Notes under the pieces: generated by a model
The model's input: the letters and a program-made list of their open reading frames with translations, nothing else
What the model was told of the DNA's origin: nothing
The model's database searches: none
Program-made: the position numbers and the translations under genes
Source of the DNA: Actinomycetes bacterium
GTDB lineage: Bacteria > Actinomycetota > Acidimicrobiia > Acidimicrobiales > Aldehydirespiratoraceae
DNA length: 64,000 nucleotides
Direction of reading: 5' to 3'
Assembly: GCA_024276495.1 (NCBI GenBank)
Contig: JAJRXC010000077.1
Location: 45,596 to 109,595 of the forward strand
Shown: positions 17,077 to 26,145 of the stretch, piece by piece
How positions within the stretch are numbered: the first letter of the stretch is position 1
Layout: the number at the start of each line of letters is the position of its first letter

Positions 17077-18480
17077 TCACCGCCCGTCGGCCGCCGCCAC
17101 CAGCTCGTCGAGGGCGACGGGGATCGCGTCGGCGATCGTCCACGGGTCCGGGACCAGGGTCGGACACGACATCAAGCCGAAATGGAGCTCGTCCGCGCTC
17201 GAGACGACGGTGAGGTTCACGCCGGATCCATAGAGCAGGGGCCCCATCGGGTACATCGCGTCGACACGGGCACCGGCCAAGAAGAGGTCGAACGGCGGTC
17301 CGACGACGTTCGAGATGATCAGGTTGAACACGGGAGGCGTGCGCTCGTCGAGTCCGGCCGCGCTCCATGTGCGGGCCGCCAACGCGATCGCGGCCGGGGG
17401 AAGGGTGTCGGTCCAGTTGATCTCGTGGCGGGCCGTGAGCTCTTCGCGGACGGCCTTCCCCTGGACGCTGCTGGCACGGATGGCCCGGAGCCGCTCAGCC
17501 GGATCCTCGACGTCGGTCGCCAACGAGCAGAACAACGCCGCGACCTTCGTTCCGATCTCCGAGTCGTCGGGATCGGCGCGGAGGGAGACGGGGACCTGGG
17601 CGATCAGCGGCTTGTCGGGGAGGGCGTCCGATGCGAGGAGGTAGTGACGAAGCGCCCCCGCGCTGATCGCCATGACGACATCGTTCAGCTTCACCCCGAA
17701 CGCGTCCTTGACGGCTTTGGCATCGGCGAGAGAGACGACCGCGGAGCTGAACCGTCGATCCGGGGTCAGGCGGCCGTTGAGAGAGGTCCGGGGGGCCTGC
17801 AACGGCTGGGCGGGTGGGTTCTCGCCGAGGGCGTGGCGCCCCATCGTGATGCCCTGGCGAAGGAGCTGGCGGGAGAACCGGCCCACCCGCAGCGGCCACG
17901 TCACGGAGTGCACGGCGGCCATCCCCACCCGCTCGATGAGCGCGGGAACGGCTTCGGGTTCGTAGGGAGGAGGTTCGGGGTCCGGGTCCGGCTCCGCCTC
18001 GGTGTCGTACAGCAGCGTGATCATCTCGGTCCCGGAGCTCCCGTCGATGATCGAATGGTGGATCTTGGCCAGCAGCGCCTGGCGGCCGTCGTCGAGTCCC
18101 TCGATGAGCCACATCTCCCACAGTGGGCGGGTGCGGTCGATCTTGTAGCCGACCAGACGGCCGACGAGGTCGCCGAGCGCCCGCTGGTCCCCCGGTCCGG
18201 GGACGGCCACGCGGTGCACGTGGTTCGCGATGTCGAAGTCGGGATCGTCGACCCAGATCGGCCGTTCGAGGCGAAGCCGGAACGGGCCCTCCACCAGCTT
18301 CCAGCGAAACTGGGGCGCATGGTGGATCCGGCGGCGGAGCTGATCGACCACCGCATCGAACGAGAAGCGGTCACTCGTGCTCGGATCGAGCATGATCAGC
18401 GCCGACACGTGGAAGTGCCACTCGGGGCGTTCGCCGTAGAGAAACGCAGCATCGGGGCCCGGGACCTGTCGATAGGTCAT
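17077..18480 (-). CDS. Wax ester synthase/diacylglycerol acyltransferase (WS/DGAT)
   Basis: A 467-residue WS/DGAT-family enzyme with the catalytic HHxxxDG motif (His141-His142...Asp146-Gly147). The family's NDVVMAISAGALRHYL and late VNLTVVSSADELHFGL segments are present. These enzymes transfer acyl groups from acyl-CoA to diacylglycerol or fatty alcohols to make storage triacylglycerol or wax esters at the membrane, and are typical of actinobacteria. The gene follows an alpha/beta hydrolase on the same strand with a 16-bp gap, suggesting a two-gene lipid unit. Length is normal. Substrate preference cannot be told. Confidence 0.92.
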   Translation of the reverse strand: MTYRQVPGPDAAFLYGERPEWHFHVSALIMLDPSTSDRFSFDAVVDQLRRRIHHAPQFRWKLVEGPFRLRLERPIWVDDPDFDIANHVHRVAVPGPGDQRALGDLVGRLVGYKIDRTRPLWEMWLIEGLDDGRQALLAKIHHSIIDGSSGTEMITLLYDTEAEPDPDPEPPPYEPEAVPALIERVGMAAVHSVTWPLRVGRFSRQLLRQGITMGRHALGENPPAQPLQAPRTSLNGRLTPDRRFSSAVVSLADAKAVKDAFGVKLNDVVMAISAGALRHYLLASDALPDKPLIAQVPVSLRADPDDSEIGTKVAALFCSLATDVEDPAERLRAIRASSVQGKAVREELTARHEINWTDTLPPAAIALAARTWSAAGLDERTPPVFNLIISNVVGPPFDLFLAGARVDAMYPMGPLLYGSGVNLTVVSSADELHFGLMSCPTLVPDPWTIADAIPVALDELVAAADGR

Positions 18481-18496
18481 CGCGGCCCCCCGCCCA

Positions 18497-19438
18497 TCAG
18501 GCGTTCCGCATCGAGTCGGGAGGAAGCGGCGCGTAGCCGAGCTCGATCCGACGGGCGACGTCGCACGTCGCGTCGGTGACCTTGCGGCCGAAGTCGGGGT
18601 CGATGCAACTGACATGGCCACCGGGGATCCGGTTGATGTGGGCACCCGGAATCGACATCGCCATCCTCAGCTGGGCTTCGGGTGAGACCGCGGAGTCGTC
18701 TTCGGTGACGATCACCGATGTCGGCACGTCGATCTCGCCGATCCAGTGCTTGGCGCTGTAGTTCGCGATGGCATGAGCGGCCTCGAACATGACCCGTCCA
18801 CTTTGTTTGGCCATCTCGCTGCGACCCCAGGCCGCGAGCGCGCCCGGCCGTTCTTTCGGCTTGCCGGCCGGGAGGGCCGCTCGGGCCAGCCGGTTCGGCA
18901 GCCAGGTCGCGGCCGCTCCCATCCGGGTGCCGGCCGACGCGACGAGCAACGCGGAAGCCGCGTAGCGATGGCGGTTTCCGGCGACGAACTCGGCCCCGGT
19001 GGCGATCAGGACCATGCCCTCGACGAGGTCGCTGTGATCGCGCCACAGGAGCTGGGCGATCGGTCCGCCCATCGAGTAGCCGACGGCGATCACCGGCCCG
19101 GCCTCGCACTGTTCGATCACCGCGGCCGCGTCGGCCGCGCAATCGGCGAGGCGGAAACGTCGATTCGACCGGATCCCCCGACCGTGGCCCCGATGGTCGA
19201 CGGCCAACACGTTGAAGTGCTCGGCCAATGGCTCGAAGCAGCGGTACCAGTTGAGGGCTCCGGTCGCGAGCCAGCCGTGGAGCAACATCACCGTCGGTGC
19301 GCCGTCCGGGCCGGGCGCGTGGCGCACGAACGTGGTGCCGCGACCCGGGAGCTCCATCCGGGTCCCGAGGGGGACGGCGGATCCGGGTGGGATGTGGGTG
19401 TCGGGCATCATGTCCGTGTCGCGGGCCACGGTGAGCAC
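18497..19438 (-). CDS. Alpha/beta hydrolase
   Basis: A 313-residue alpha/beta hydrolase with the oxyanion motif LLHGW, nucleophile elbow GYSMGG (Ser122), and later Asp (TEDDSAV) and His (GGHVSC) candidates. It probably acts as a lipase or esterase in lipid turnover, since it precedes the WS/DGAT gene on the same strand. The start is uncertain: GTG 19438 gives the full frame, but ATG at 19411 or 19408 would drop nine or ten residues without loss of structure. It is separated by 48 bp from the end of sufU. Confidence 0.85.
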   Translation of the reverse strand: MLTVARDTDMMPDTHIPPGSAVPLGTRMELPGRGTTFVRHAPGPDGAPTVMLLHGWLATGALNWYRCFEPLAEHFNVLAVDHRGHGRGIRSNRRFRLADCAADAAAVIEQCEAGPVIAVGYSMGGPIAQLLWRDHSDLVEGMVLIATGAEFVAGNRHRYAASALLVASAGTRMGAAATWLPNRLARAALPAGKPKERPGALAAWGRSEMAKQSGRVMFEAAHAIANYSAKHWIGEIDVPTSVIVTEDDSAVSPEAQLRMAMSIPGAHINRIPGGHVSCIDPDFGRKVTDATCDVARRIELGYAPLPPDSMRNA

Positions 19439-19486
19439 ACTACGCCACCGAGCCTGCCGCGGCCCGGGCCCAAGGACCTGTTCGGT

Positions 19487-19999
19487 TCAGGTGACCGATG
19501 CCTCGTCGAGCGCCTGGGCCAGCGTGTTCCACCCCAGGGTGGCGCATTTGATCCGCACGGGGAACTTCACGACTCCTCGAAGCGCCTCGAGATCGCCCAG
19601 GCTGACATCGTCGGTGTTGTCGATGCTGATGTGGGGTGCCTGATCGTCGATGCCCATCTCCGCTTCGCTGCCGTCGCCCCCGATGTCGGTCTCGTGAATC
19701 GACATGAGGCCCTTGAAGGCGGTGATCAGACGTCGCGCGTCGGTCACCGTCTTTCCCTTGATGGCCGCGGACATCATCGATGCCGACGACTGGCTGATCG
19801 AGCAGCCCTGGCCGCCGATGGCCACCTCGTTGATCGTGCCCGAGTCGTCGACATCGATGTAGACGACGATCTCGTCGCCACACAGGGGGTTGAAACCATC
19901 GGCCCGCACGGCGGGGGGAGTTTCGAGCTCGCCGCGGTTCCGGGGCGAGCGGTAGTGGTCGAGAATGATCTCGCGGTAGAGGTCTTCCAGACCGGACAT
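19487..19999 (-). CDS. sufU: Fe-S cluster assembly protein SufU
   Basis: A 170-residue IscU-like protein of the SufU type. The three conserved Cys are at 40 (NPLCGDE), 66 (GQGCSIS) and 152 (RIKCATL), with Asp42 after the first. In Gram-positive bacteria SufU is a zinc-dependent sulfurtransferase that accepts sulfur from SufS. The insertion between the second and third Cys separates it from IscU. It is the last gene of the sufC-sufS-sufU operon, 8 bp after sufS. The start was chosen at ATG 19999. Confidence 0.93.
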   Translation of the reverse strand: MSGLEDLYREIILDHYRSPRNRGELETPPAVRADGFNPLCGDEIVVYIDVDDSGTINEVAIGGQGCSISQSSASMMSAAIKGKTVTDARRLITAFKGLMSIHETDIGGDGSEAEMGIDDQAPHISIDNTDDVSLGDLEALRGVVKFPVRIKCATLGWNTLAQALDEASVT

Positions 20000-20007
20000 G
20001 TCGGCTC

Positions 20008-21257
20008 CTAGAACGAGAAGAGGTCGTCGGCCGCGGTGAGCGCCGCGTTCAACTGATCGATGTCGGATTCGTCGTTGTAGACGTAGAGCGAGGCCCGGGT
20101 GGTGGCGTTGGCGCCGAGAACCCCCATCAACGGCTTCGCACAGTGATGGCCGGCTCTGACGCACACGCCGGCCTGGTCGAGCACCTGCGCGACATCGTGG
20201 GGGTGCACGGTTCCGGAGCAGTCGTCGCCGTCGCCTCCATAGACGAACGACAGCACACCGCCTCGCTCGGCCGGTTCGCTCGGACCATGGATCGTGATCC
20301 GATCACCGTGGGTCTCGGTGAGCGTGCGCATCGCGTAGGCGGTGAGCTCGACCTCGTGGCGGCGCACGTTGTCCATGCCGAGGTCGTTCAGATAGTCGAT
20401 CGCGGCGCCGAGGCCGACGGCTTCGGCCACCATCGGGGTGCCGGCTTCGAACTTCCAGGGGATCTCGTTGGTCGTGAACCCCTCCTTGGTGACCTGGAGG
20501 ATCATCTCGCCACCGCCGAGGAACGGCGGCATGGCGTCGAGCAGTTCGGCGCGGGCCCACAGGACGCCGATCCCCATCGGGCCGAGCATCTTGTGCCCGG
20601 TGAAGATCACGAAGTCGGCCCCCATGGCCTGAACGTCGGTGGCGAGGTGGGGGACGTACTGGCTGGCGTCGACGGCCATGAGCGCCCCGGCCGCGTGCGC
20701 GGCCTCGGCCAGGTGGGGAATGTCGTTGAGGGTGCCGAGCACGTTCGACATCGCGGTGAGCGACACGAGCTTGGCGCCGTCGAGGAGTCGATCGAGCTCG
20801 GTGAGGTCGAGGTGGCCCGCCGCATCAACCGGAATCCAGCGCAGCTCGATCCCCTTCTCGGCGGCCAGCATGTGCCAGGGGACGATGTTGGCGTGGTGTT
20901 CCATCTCCGAGATGACGACGGCGTCGCCCGGGCCGAGGTTGGCTCCTCCCCAGGAACGGGAGAGGAGGTTCATTCCCTCGGTCGCGTTCTTGGTGAAGAC
21001 GACCTCGGAGGTGGAGGGGGCGTTGATGAAGCCGGCCACCTTCGCCCGGGCTCCTTCGAGGGCGTCGGTCGCTCGCACCGCGAGCTCGTAGCTGCCCCGG
21101 TGGACGTTGGCGTTGGTGGTCTCGTAGTAGCACCCCATCGCGTCGATGACCGCCTGAGGCTTTTGCGACGTGTTGGCGGAGTCGAGATAGACTATCGGGG
21201 TGTCGTGGAACCGTTGGCGCAGGAGCGGGAAGTCGGCTTTGACATCGCGGGGAAATG

Positions 21258-21261
<4 letters not shown>
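20008..21261 (-). CDS. sufS: Cysteine desulfurase SufS
   Basis: A 417-residue class V aminotransferase-fold enzyme. The PLP Lys is Lys224 in FTGHKMLGP and the catalytic Cys is Cys374 in RAGHHCAKP, the latter typical of group II (SufS) desulfurases. The motif NANVHRG is also present. It releases sulfur from cysteine as a persulfide and hands it to SufU, encoded next. The start overlaps the sufC stop by 4 bp (ATGA). Full length by comparison with the family. Confidence 0.95.
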
Positions 21262-22019
<758 letters not shown>

Positions 22020-22044
22020 GGCCGAAAGTGTATTCGCACCACCT

Positions 22045-22064
22045 GGTTTGTCCTACCGGCGTAG
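22045..22064 (-). promoter_or_regulatory. Dyad operator upstream of sufC-sufS-sufU
   Basis: Read on the minus strand this is CTACGCCGGTAGGACAAACC, beginning 45 bp before the sufC start. It differs from the element upstream of sufD (12624-12643) at only two positions. The core CTAC-N4-GTAG is symmetric and extends here to TCCTAC-N4-GTAGGA. A repeat of this quality before two operons of the same pathway suggests a common regulator of Fe-S assembly. Confidence 0.65.
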
Positions 22065-22070
22065 GAGAAA

Positions 22071-22463
22071 TCACGCCGTCTCGGGGCGACGTCCGATCAG
22101 GTCCTCTTTCCAGGTCCGGAACCGGGTGTGGCGGGTGCCGCTCGGGCCGATGCCGTCGCCGGAGCCGTCCGGGAAGAGCCGGAAGGTGTGATGGACGTCG
22201 AGGTCGTCGGCGAGCACGGCGACGTAACGGGCGTCGGCCCGGCGGGCCGGCCCGGCCCGCCACAGGAGCCACGGGCCCAGCCGGCGCTTGTAGGCGACCC
22301 GTGCGCCGCCGATGTCGTCGCCGGCCCGAAGAACCGACGACGGCGCCTCGATCCACACGTCCGCGCCGATGTTGCGGTCGCGAACCGGGGTCGCGGGGAG
22401 ATCCCCGGTGTGGATCGGGGTGTCGTCGAAGGGTCGCTCGTCGGCTGGGAGAGGGCGGCTCAT
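22071..22463 (-). CDS. Hypothetical protein, third gene of toxin-antitoxin operon
   Basis: A 130-residue soluble protein I do not recognise. The N-terminal third is Asp/Pro-rich. The middle has a basic patch (AYKRRLGPWLLWRAGPARRADAR), then a beta-rich VAVLADDLDVHHTFRLFPDG and a C-terminal RHTRFRTWKEDLIG. No catalytic motif stands out. Its start overlaps the PIN-toxin stop by 4 bp (ATGA), so it is translated with the toxin-antitoxin pair. It ends close to the operator region of the second SUF operon. Confidence 0.7.
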   Translation of the reverse strand: MSRPLPADERPFDDTPIHTGDLPATPVRDRNIGADVWIEAPSSVLRAGDDIGGARVAYKRRLGPWLLWRAGPARRADARYVAVLADDLDVHHTFRLFPDGSGDGIGPSGTRHTRFRTWKEDLIGRRPETA

Positions 22464-22882
22464 CGACCCTCCCGGGCCAGTGGCGCCACCGGGTCGAGTC
22501 CGAGGGATGCCGCGGCGGGGATCTGGTGACGGTCGAGCGTCAGATAGCGCACCGGTCGGGGCAGCCGGTCGGCTGCGGCGAGATGGACCGCGTCGACGGT
22601 GCGCAGTCCGTACGTAGCCCCCAACTCGGTGGCCCGGGCGATGCAACGCTCGTCGACGGGCACGAACACGAACGCATCGAAATCGGCGCGGGCCGCAGCC
22701 TGCAGGTCGTTCGCGAGGATCTCCGATCCGGCCAGTCGATGCAGCGCCAGCATGACCTCGGTGCGGGCGAGCTCGCTTGCGCACCAGGTCGGATCGTGGG
22801 CCATCGTGTCGTTGACCAGCGTCCGGTCGGGCCCGGCGACGTAGCGGGCGATCAGAGCCGAGGGGTCGATCGCGAGTGTCAT
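22460..22882 (-). CDS. PIN-domain toxin (VapC-like)
   Basis: A 140-residue PIN domain. The acidic metal-binding set typical of VapC ribonucleases is visible: Asp6 (AIDPSAL), a Glu in ASELARTEV, an Asp in RTVDAVHLAAA and a further Asp in YLTLDRHQ. VapC toxins cleave specific RNAs until bound by their antitoxin. The start overlaps the upstream antitoxin stop by 4 bp, the classic arrangement. A third coupled gene follows. The exact RNA target is unknown. Confidence 0.88.
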   Translation of the reverse strand: MTLAIDPSALIARYVAGPDRTLVNDTMAHDPTWCASELARTEVMLALHRLAGSEILANDLQAAARADFDAFVFVPVDERCIARATELGATYGLRTVDAVHLAAADRLPRPVRYLTLDRHQIPAAASLGLDPVAPLAREGR

Positions 22883-23205
22883 CCCGGCGCGCCGCGCAAC
22901 TCGGCGATCACCGAGGAGAGGCGGGCGTCGAGGGGAACCGCGAAGGGCTCAGGCGGCGCGGGCCGATCGGCACGGCCCGGAAGCCGGACCAGGCCCGCCG
23001 CGGCGAGGTCGTCGAGGGTCGGCTCGCCGACCGGTTCGAGCGGGCCGAGCTGGGCGACGGGTTCGCCGTCGACCGTCACGATGATGCGTTCTCCGCCTCC
23101 GGCCCGACGGATCACCGCGGCAACCTGGTTCCGCAGCTCCCGGATGCCGACTCGGGGCGTGCCGCCCGCGGCGTCGTCGATGCGTCGTCTTTTCGATCCG
23201 TTCAC
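22879..23205 (-). CDS. Phd/YefM-type antitoxin
   Basis: A 108-residue antitoxin. The central VGIRELRNQVAAVIRRAGGGE and VTVDGEPVAQLGP segments match the Phd/YefM N-terminal fold that binds operator DNA as a dimer. The Pro-rich C-terminal third should fold on the PIN toxin. I chose GTG 23205, preceded on the minus strand by GAGGGAG at good spacing, instead of the longer upstream frame. It overlaps the toxin start by 4 bp. It probably represses its own operon together with the toxin; a palindrome lies just upstream. Confidence 0.82.
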   Translation of the reverse strand: MNGSKRRRIDDAAGGTPRVGIRELRNQVAAVIRRAGGGERIIVTVDGEPVAQLGPLEPVGEPTLDDLAAAGLVRLPGRADRPAPPEPFAVPLDARLSSVIAELRGAPG

Positions 23206-23232
23206 CGCGGCTCCCTCGTCTCGGCTGTAGCA

Positions 23233-23246
23233 CGAGTGTACACACG
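23233..23246. promoter_or_regulatory. Palindrome in the divergent antitoxin/acyl-CoA dehydrogenase region
   Basis: The sequence CGAGTGTACACACG is a near-perfect dyad centred on GTGTACAC. It starts 28 bp upstream of the antitoxin start and just upstream of the fadE-like promoter. Its position fits autoregulation by the antitoxin-toxin complex, and it might also affect the divergent dehydrogenase gene. Binding is inferred. Confidence 0.45.
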
Positions 23247-23251
23247 TCGGC

Positions 23252-23280
23252 TTGGCGTGGTGACGAGGTGTCGCTAGTTT
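23252..23280 (+). promoter_or_regulatory. Promoter of acyl-CoA dehydrogenase gene, probably leaderless
   Basis: A -35-like TTGGCG (23252-23257) is followed after 17 bp by a -10-like TAGTTT (23275-23280). The ATG lies 7 bp further on, at the place where transcription should start, and no ribosome binding site precedes it. This is the expected layout of a leaderless mRNA. Confidence 0.55.
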
Positions 23281-23287
23281 CTCGTCC

Positions 23288-24403
23288 ATGAACTTTGCAT
23301 TCTCAGAAGAACAAGAGCAGCTCCGGGAGTTCGTCCGCAGCTTCCTCGCCGACAAGTCCTCCGAAGAGGCGGTCCGTGAGCAGATGGACACCGAACAGGG
23401 CTACGATGAGGCCGTCTGGAACCAGATGGCCGAACAGATGGGACTCCAGGCGCTGGCCATCCCCGAGGAGTACGGCGGTCAGGGCTACGGCTTCGTGGAA
23501 CAGGTGGTCGTGCTCGAGGAGATGGGGCGGGCGTTGCTGTGCGCGCCCTACTTCTCGTCATGCGTGCTCGCCGCCAACGCGATCCTCCACTCGGGTGACG
23601 AGTCGGCCAAGAGCGAGCTGTTGCCCGGAATCGCATCGGGCGAGACGCGGGCCACGCTCGCGTTCACCGAGGAGAATGGCCGCTGGGACGAGGGCGGCAT
23701 CACGATGCAGGCCACCGAAGACGGCGGTTCATGGACCCTCGACGGCACGAAGATGTACGTGCTCGACGGGGCCACCGCCAACCTGTTGATCGTTGCCGCC
23801 CGCACCGACAAGGGTGTCTCGCTGTTCCAGGTCGCCGCCGACGCCGACGGCCTCACCCGCACCTCGCTGTCCACCATGGACCAGACCCGCAAGCAGGCCA
23901 AACTCGGCTTCGCCGGTGTCGCGGCCTCGCCGATCGGCGACGACGGCGCCGGCTGGAGCACGCTGGAGACCGTGCTCGACCTCGCCGCGGTCGCGTTGGC
24001 CGCCGAGCAGGTGGGTGGCGCACAGATGTGCCTCGACATGTCCGTGGAGTACGCCAAGGTCCGGGTGCAGTTCGGCCGGCCGATCGGTTCGTTCCAGGCC
24101 ATCAAGCACAAGTGTGCCGACATGCTGCTCGAGGTCGAGTCGGCCAAGTCCGCCGCCTACTACGCCGGCTGGTGTGCGGCCGAGATGAACGACGAGCTTC
24201 CCCAAGTCGCGTCGCTGGCCAAGAGCTACTGCTCGGAGGCGTATTTCCACGCCGCGGCCGAGAACATCCAGATCCACGGTGGCATCGGGTTCACCTGGGA
24301 GCACCCCGCCCACCTCTACTTCAAGCGGGCCAAGAGCTCCGAGCTCCTTTTCGGCGACCCCACCTACCACCGCGAGCTCCTCGCCCAGCGCATCGGCATC
24401 TAA
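23288..24403 (+). CDS. Acyl-CoA dehydrogenase
   Basis: A 371-residue FAD-dependent acyl-CoA dehydrogenase. It has the three-domain pattern with helical N- and C-terminal parts and a central beta domain (TLAFTEENG...DGTKMYVLDG). The VQFGRPIGSFQAIKH and IQIHGGIGFTWEHPAHLYFKRA segments are family signatures. It introduces the alpha-beta double bond in acyl-CoA or steroid side-chain oxidation. The usual catalytic Glu position cannot be fixed with confidence. No electron-transfer flavoprotein or partner dehydrogenase is adjacent. The gene is probably expressed from a leaderless promoter. Confidence 0.92.
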   Translation: MNFAFSEEQEQLREFVRSFLADKSSEEAVREQMDTEQGYDEAVWNQMAEQMGLQALAIPEEYGGQGYGFVEQVVVLEEMGRALLCAPYFSSCVLAANAILHSGDESAKSELLPGIASGETRATLAFTEENGRWDEGGITMQATEDGGSWTLDGTKMYVLDGATANLLIVAARTDKGVSLFQVAADADGLTRTSLSTMDQTRKQAKLGFAGVAASPIGDDGAGWSTLETVLDLAAVALAAEQVGGAQMCLDMSVEYAKVRVQFGRPIGSFQAIKHKCADMLLEVESAKSAAYYAGWCAAEMNDELPQVASLAKSYCSEAYFHAAAENIQIHGGIGFTWEHPAHLYFKRAKSSELLFGDPTYHRELLAQRIGI

Positions 24404-24417
24404 CTTCCCCCGGATCT

Positions 24418-24456
24418 CTGACGACTTGATCGCGCTATGCGCGATCAAGTCGTCAG
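24418..24456. repeat. Perfect 18-bp inverted repeat with 3-nt loop
   Basis: The arms CTGACGACTTGATCGCGC (24418-24435) and its exact reverse complement (24439-24456) are separated only by TAT. It begins 15 bp after the acyl-CoA dehydrogenase stop. It is followed by AAAA on the plus strand rather than T's, so it is not a classic plus-strand terminator. It may still stop transcription without a U-tract, as in many actinobacteria, or it may be a dispersed palindromic element. Confidence 0.7.
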
Positions 24457-24486
24457 AAAAGCCGGAGAAAGGAGAGGTGACGGCGC

Positions 24487-24927
24487 ATGGCATGGATCTT
24501 TTTCTCAGTCGGGGCGGTTCTCGTCGTGGCGATCGCGTTCGTTGCGATCGGTCAGGTCGTCGGCCGGATGGCGGACGAACGCCCGCCGGCGGTCTACGAC
24601 CTCAACGAGGCGGCCCTGTGGATCGGCGATCGCCTTCCCGAAGAGGTCACGGCCCGACTCAGCTACGACGACGTCGGCCGCGTGCTCGGGTGGCATCTCG
24701 ACTGGTTCACCGAGGTCGGCGTGTCGTCGCGCTACGGGGAGGAGCTCGCCGGCTCGCAGGTCCGCAGAGACGGTGCGGTGGCGCCGCAGGAGGAAGCGGT
24801 CGACGTGGTCGTGGCCCGGTCGCTCGCCGAGAACGGCCCGGAACCCGTCGACATCGTCTGCATCCTCGACCTCCAGATGCAGTATCTCGTGGCGATCGGT
24901 GCGGTGGGCGGAGAAGCCGACGACTGA
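24487..24927 (+). CDS. Hypothetical protein with N-terminal membrane anchor
   Basis: A 146-residue protein. Residues 3-25 form one hydrophobic membrane segment (IFFSVGAVLVVAIAFVAIGQ). The rest is an acidic soluble domain with a YDLNEAALWIGDRLPEEVTARLSYDDVGRVLGWHL stretch. No motif lets me assign function. A GGAGAGG ribosome binding site precedes the ATG. The stop codon abuts the stop of the convergent gene with no base between. Confidence 0.72.
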   Translation: MAWIFFSVGAVLVVAIAFVAIGQVVGRMADERPPAVYDLNEAALWIGDRLPEEVTARLSYDDVGRVLGWHLDWFTEVGVSSRYGEELAGSQVRRDGAVAPQEEAVDVVVARSLAENGPEPVDIVCILDLQMQYLVAIGAVGGEADD

Positions 24928-26145
24928 TCAGCGGTCGACCGGCGGGGTCCATCGGGCTCCCTCCGGCGGGTTCGGCACACCGGGGAGACCGGTGGACGCG
25001 CCGCCCCAGAGAATCAGCTCCTCGCCGGTCCACGTGCCGTTCGGATCGACCATCGCCGCGAGCGGGCCCCGATCATGGACGACCACGGTGCCGCTGGAGA
25101 CGTGGACAGAGACCGGAAACCCGTCGGTCGGGAGGACCATCACCCACGCGCCGGCCCCGAAGACAGTGGCAGAGGAGAGATCGACATCGGCAAGATCGAT
25201 CGGGGAGGTCGTCCACTCGTCGCCGTCGAGGACGGCCACGACATCGGTGCCGTTCACCGTCGCGATGACGGTGAATCCGGCGTCGGTGACGACCGGCCCG
25301 ACCGTCGCGAGCTCGCTGCCCTCGCCGCCGAGGCGGGGGAGGGGGCGCAACTCACCTTCCGTGGGGTCGAACAGGGCGGCCTCGTCGTCGACTGACCACA
25401 GCAGGGCCCTCGAACCATCCGCGACCGCGCCGAGACCGGGAGTGTCCTCGTTGCGAGTCGTGAACGGACCGCCCATCACCGGCCCGGGGATCCAGTCCTC
25501 GGTGCCGGGGTCGTAGCGGATCGTTCCCAACGATTCGCCGACATCGGTCGGTCCGAACCCGTAGAGATCGCCGTCGACGACCGCGACGTCGAGCAACTGG
25601 AGCCCGCGTGGTGGGTCAGGCACCGCGGTGGACGTTCCCGCGGACAGGTCCACGAAGTCTGCGCCGCCCTTCGCCGCGGCCACCAACTGCTCGTCGAAGT
25701 AGGTGCTCACCATGCCGGGGTGCCCCCACCCGGGCACCGGCAGGGCACGCCAGGTATCGGTCGCAGGGTCGTAGGCCGCCCCGTCGCCGAACGCGAAGAG
25801 CCGGTCGGCGCTCGCCCCGGCCCACACGATCATCTCGTCGCCGGTCCACGCCGTCGCCGCGTAGAAGCGGGTCTCGATCGGCGCCTCGGGCAGCACCGCC
25901 CAGGTGCCCGGTCCGTCTGGCGCCGTCGCGTCGGTGGGTCCGACCTCGAAGTCGTCGCCAGAGGTTCGGAGCGTCACCAAGACCCCTGCAACGATCAACG
26001 CGACGATGGCCACGGAGACGGCAGCGAACGTTCGTCGCCGTGGTGGCCGAGACGGCGCGTTCGCGACATACGCATCGGCCGGACCCACGAGGTGGTCGGC
26101 GAGCTCGTGGAGCTCGCGGCGAAGACGGGTCTCGAGCTCGGTCAT
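24928..26145 (-). CDS. Membrane-anchored propeller-like partner of ECF sigma factor
   Basis: A 405-residue protein. A cytoplasmic N-terminus (about 1-35, starting TELETRLRRELHELAD) is followed by one membrane segment (about 38-60). The large outer domain has recurring blocks such as WTGDEMIVWAG, YDPATDTWRALP, YDPGTEDWIPGP and WTGEELILWGG, as in Kelch-type beta-propellers. It overlaps the sigma gene by 4 bp, so it is probably its regulator: the short N-terminus would bind sigma and the propeller would sense an outside signal. No zinc-type anti-sigma motif (HxxxCxxC) is seen, so the anti-sigma role is inferred. Confidence 0.75.
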   Translation of the reverse strand: MTELETRLRRELHELADHLVGPADAYVANAPSRPPRRRTFAAVSVAIVALIVAGVLVTLRTSGDDFEVGPTDATAPDGPGTWAVLPEAPIETRFYAATAWTGDEMIVWAGASADRLFAFGDGAAYDPATDTWRALPVPGWGHPGMVSTYFDEQLVAAAKGGADFVDLSAGTSTAVPDPPRGLQLLDVAVVDGDLYGFGPTDVGESLGTIRYDPGTEDWIPGPVMGGPFTTRNEDTPGLGAVADGSRALLWSVDDEAALFDPTEGELRPLPRLGGEGSELATVGPVVTDAGFTVIATVNGTDVVAVLDGDEWTTSPIDLADVDLSSATVFGAGAWVMVLPTDGFPVSVHVSSGTVVVHDRGPLAAMVDPNGTWTGEELILWGGASTGLPGVPNPPEGARWTPPVDR

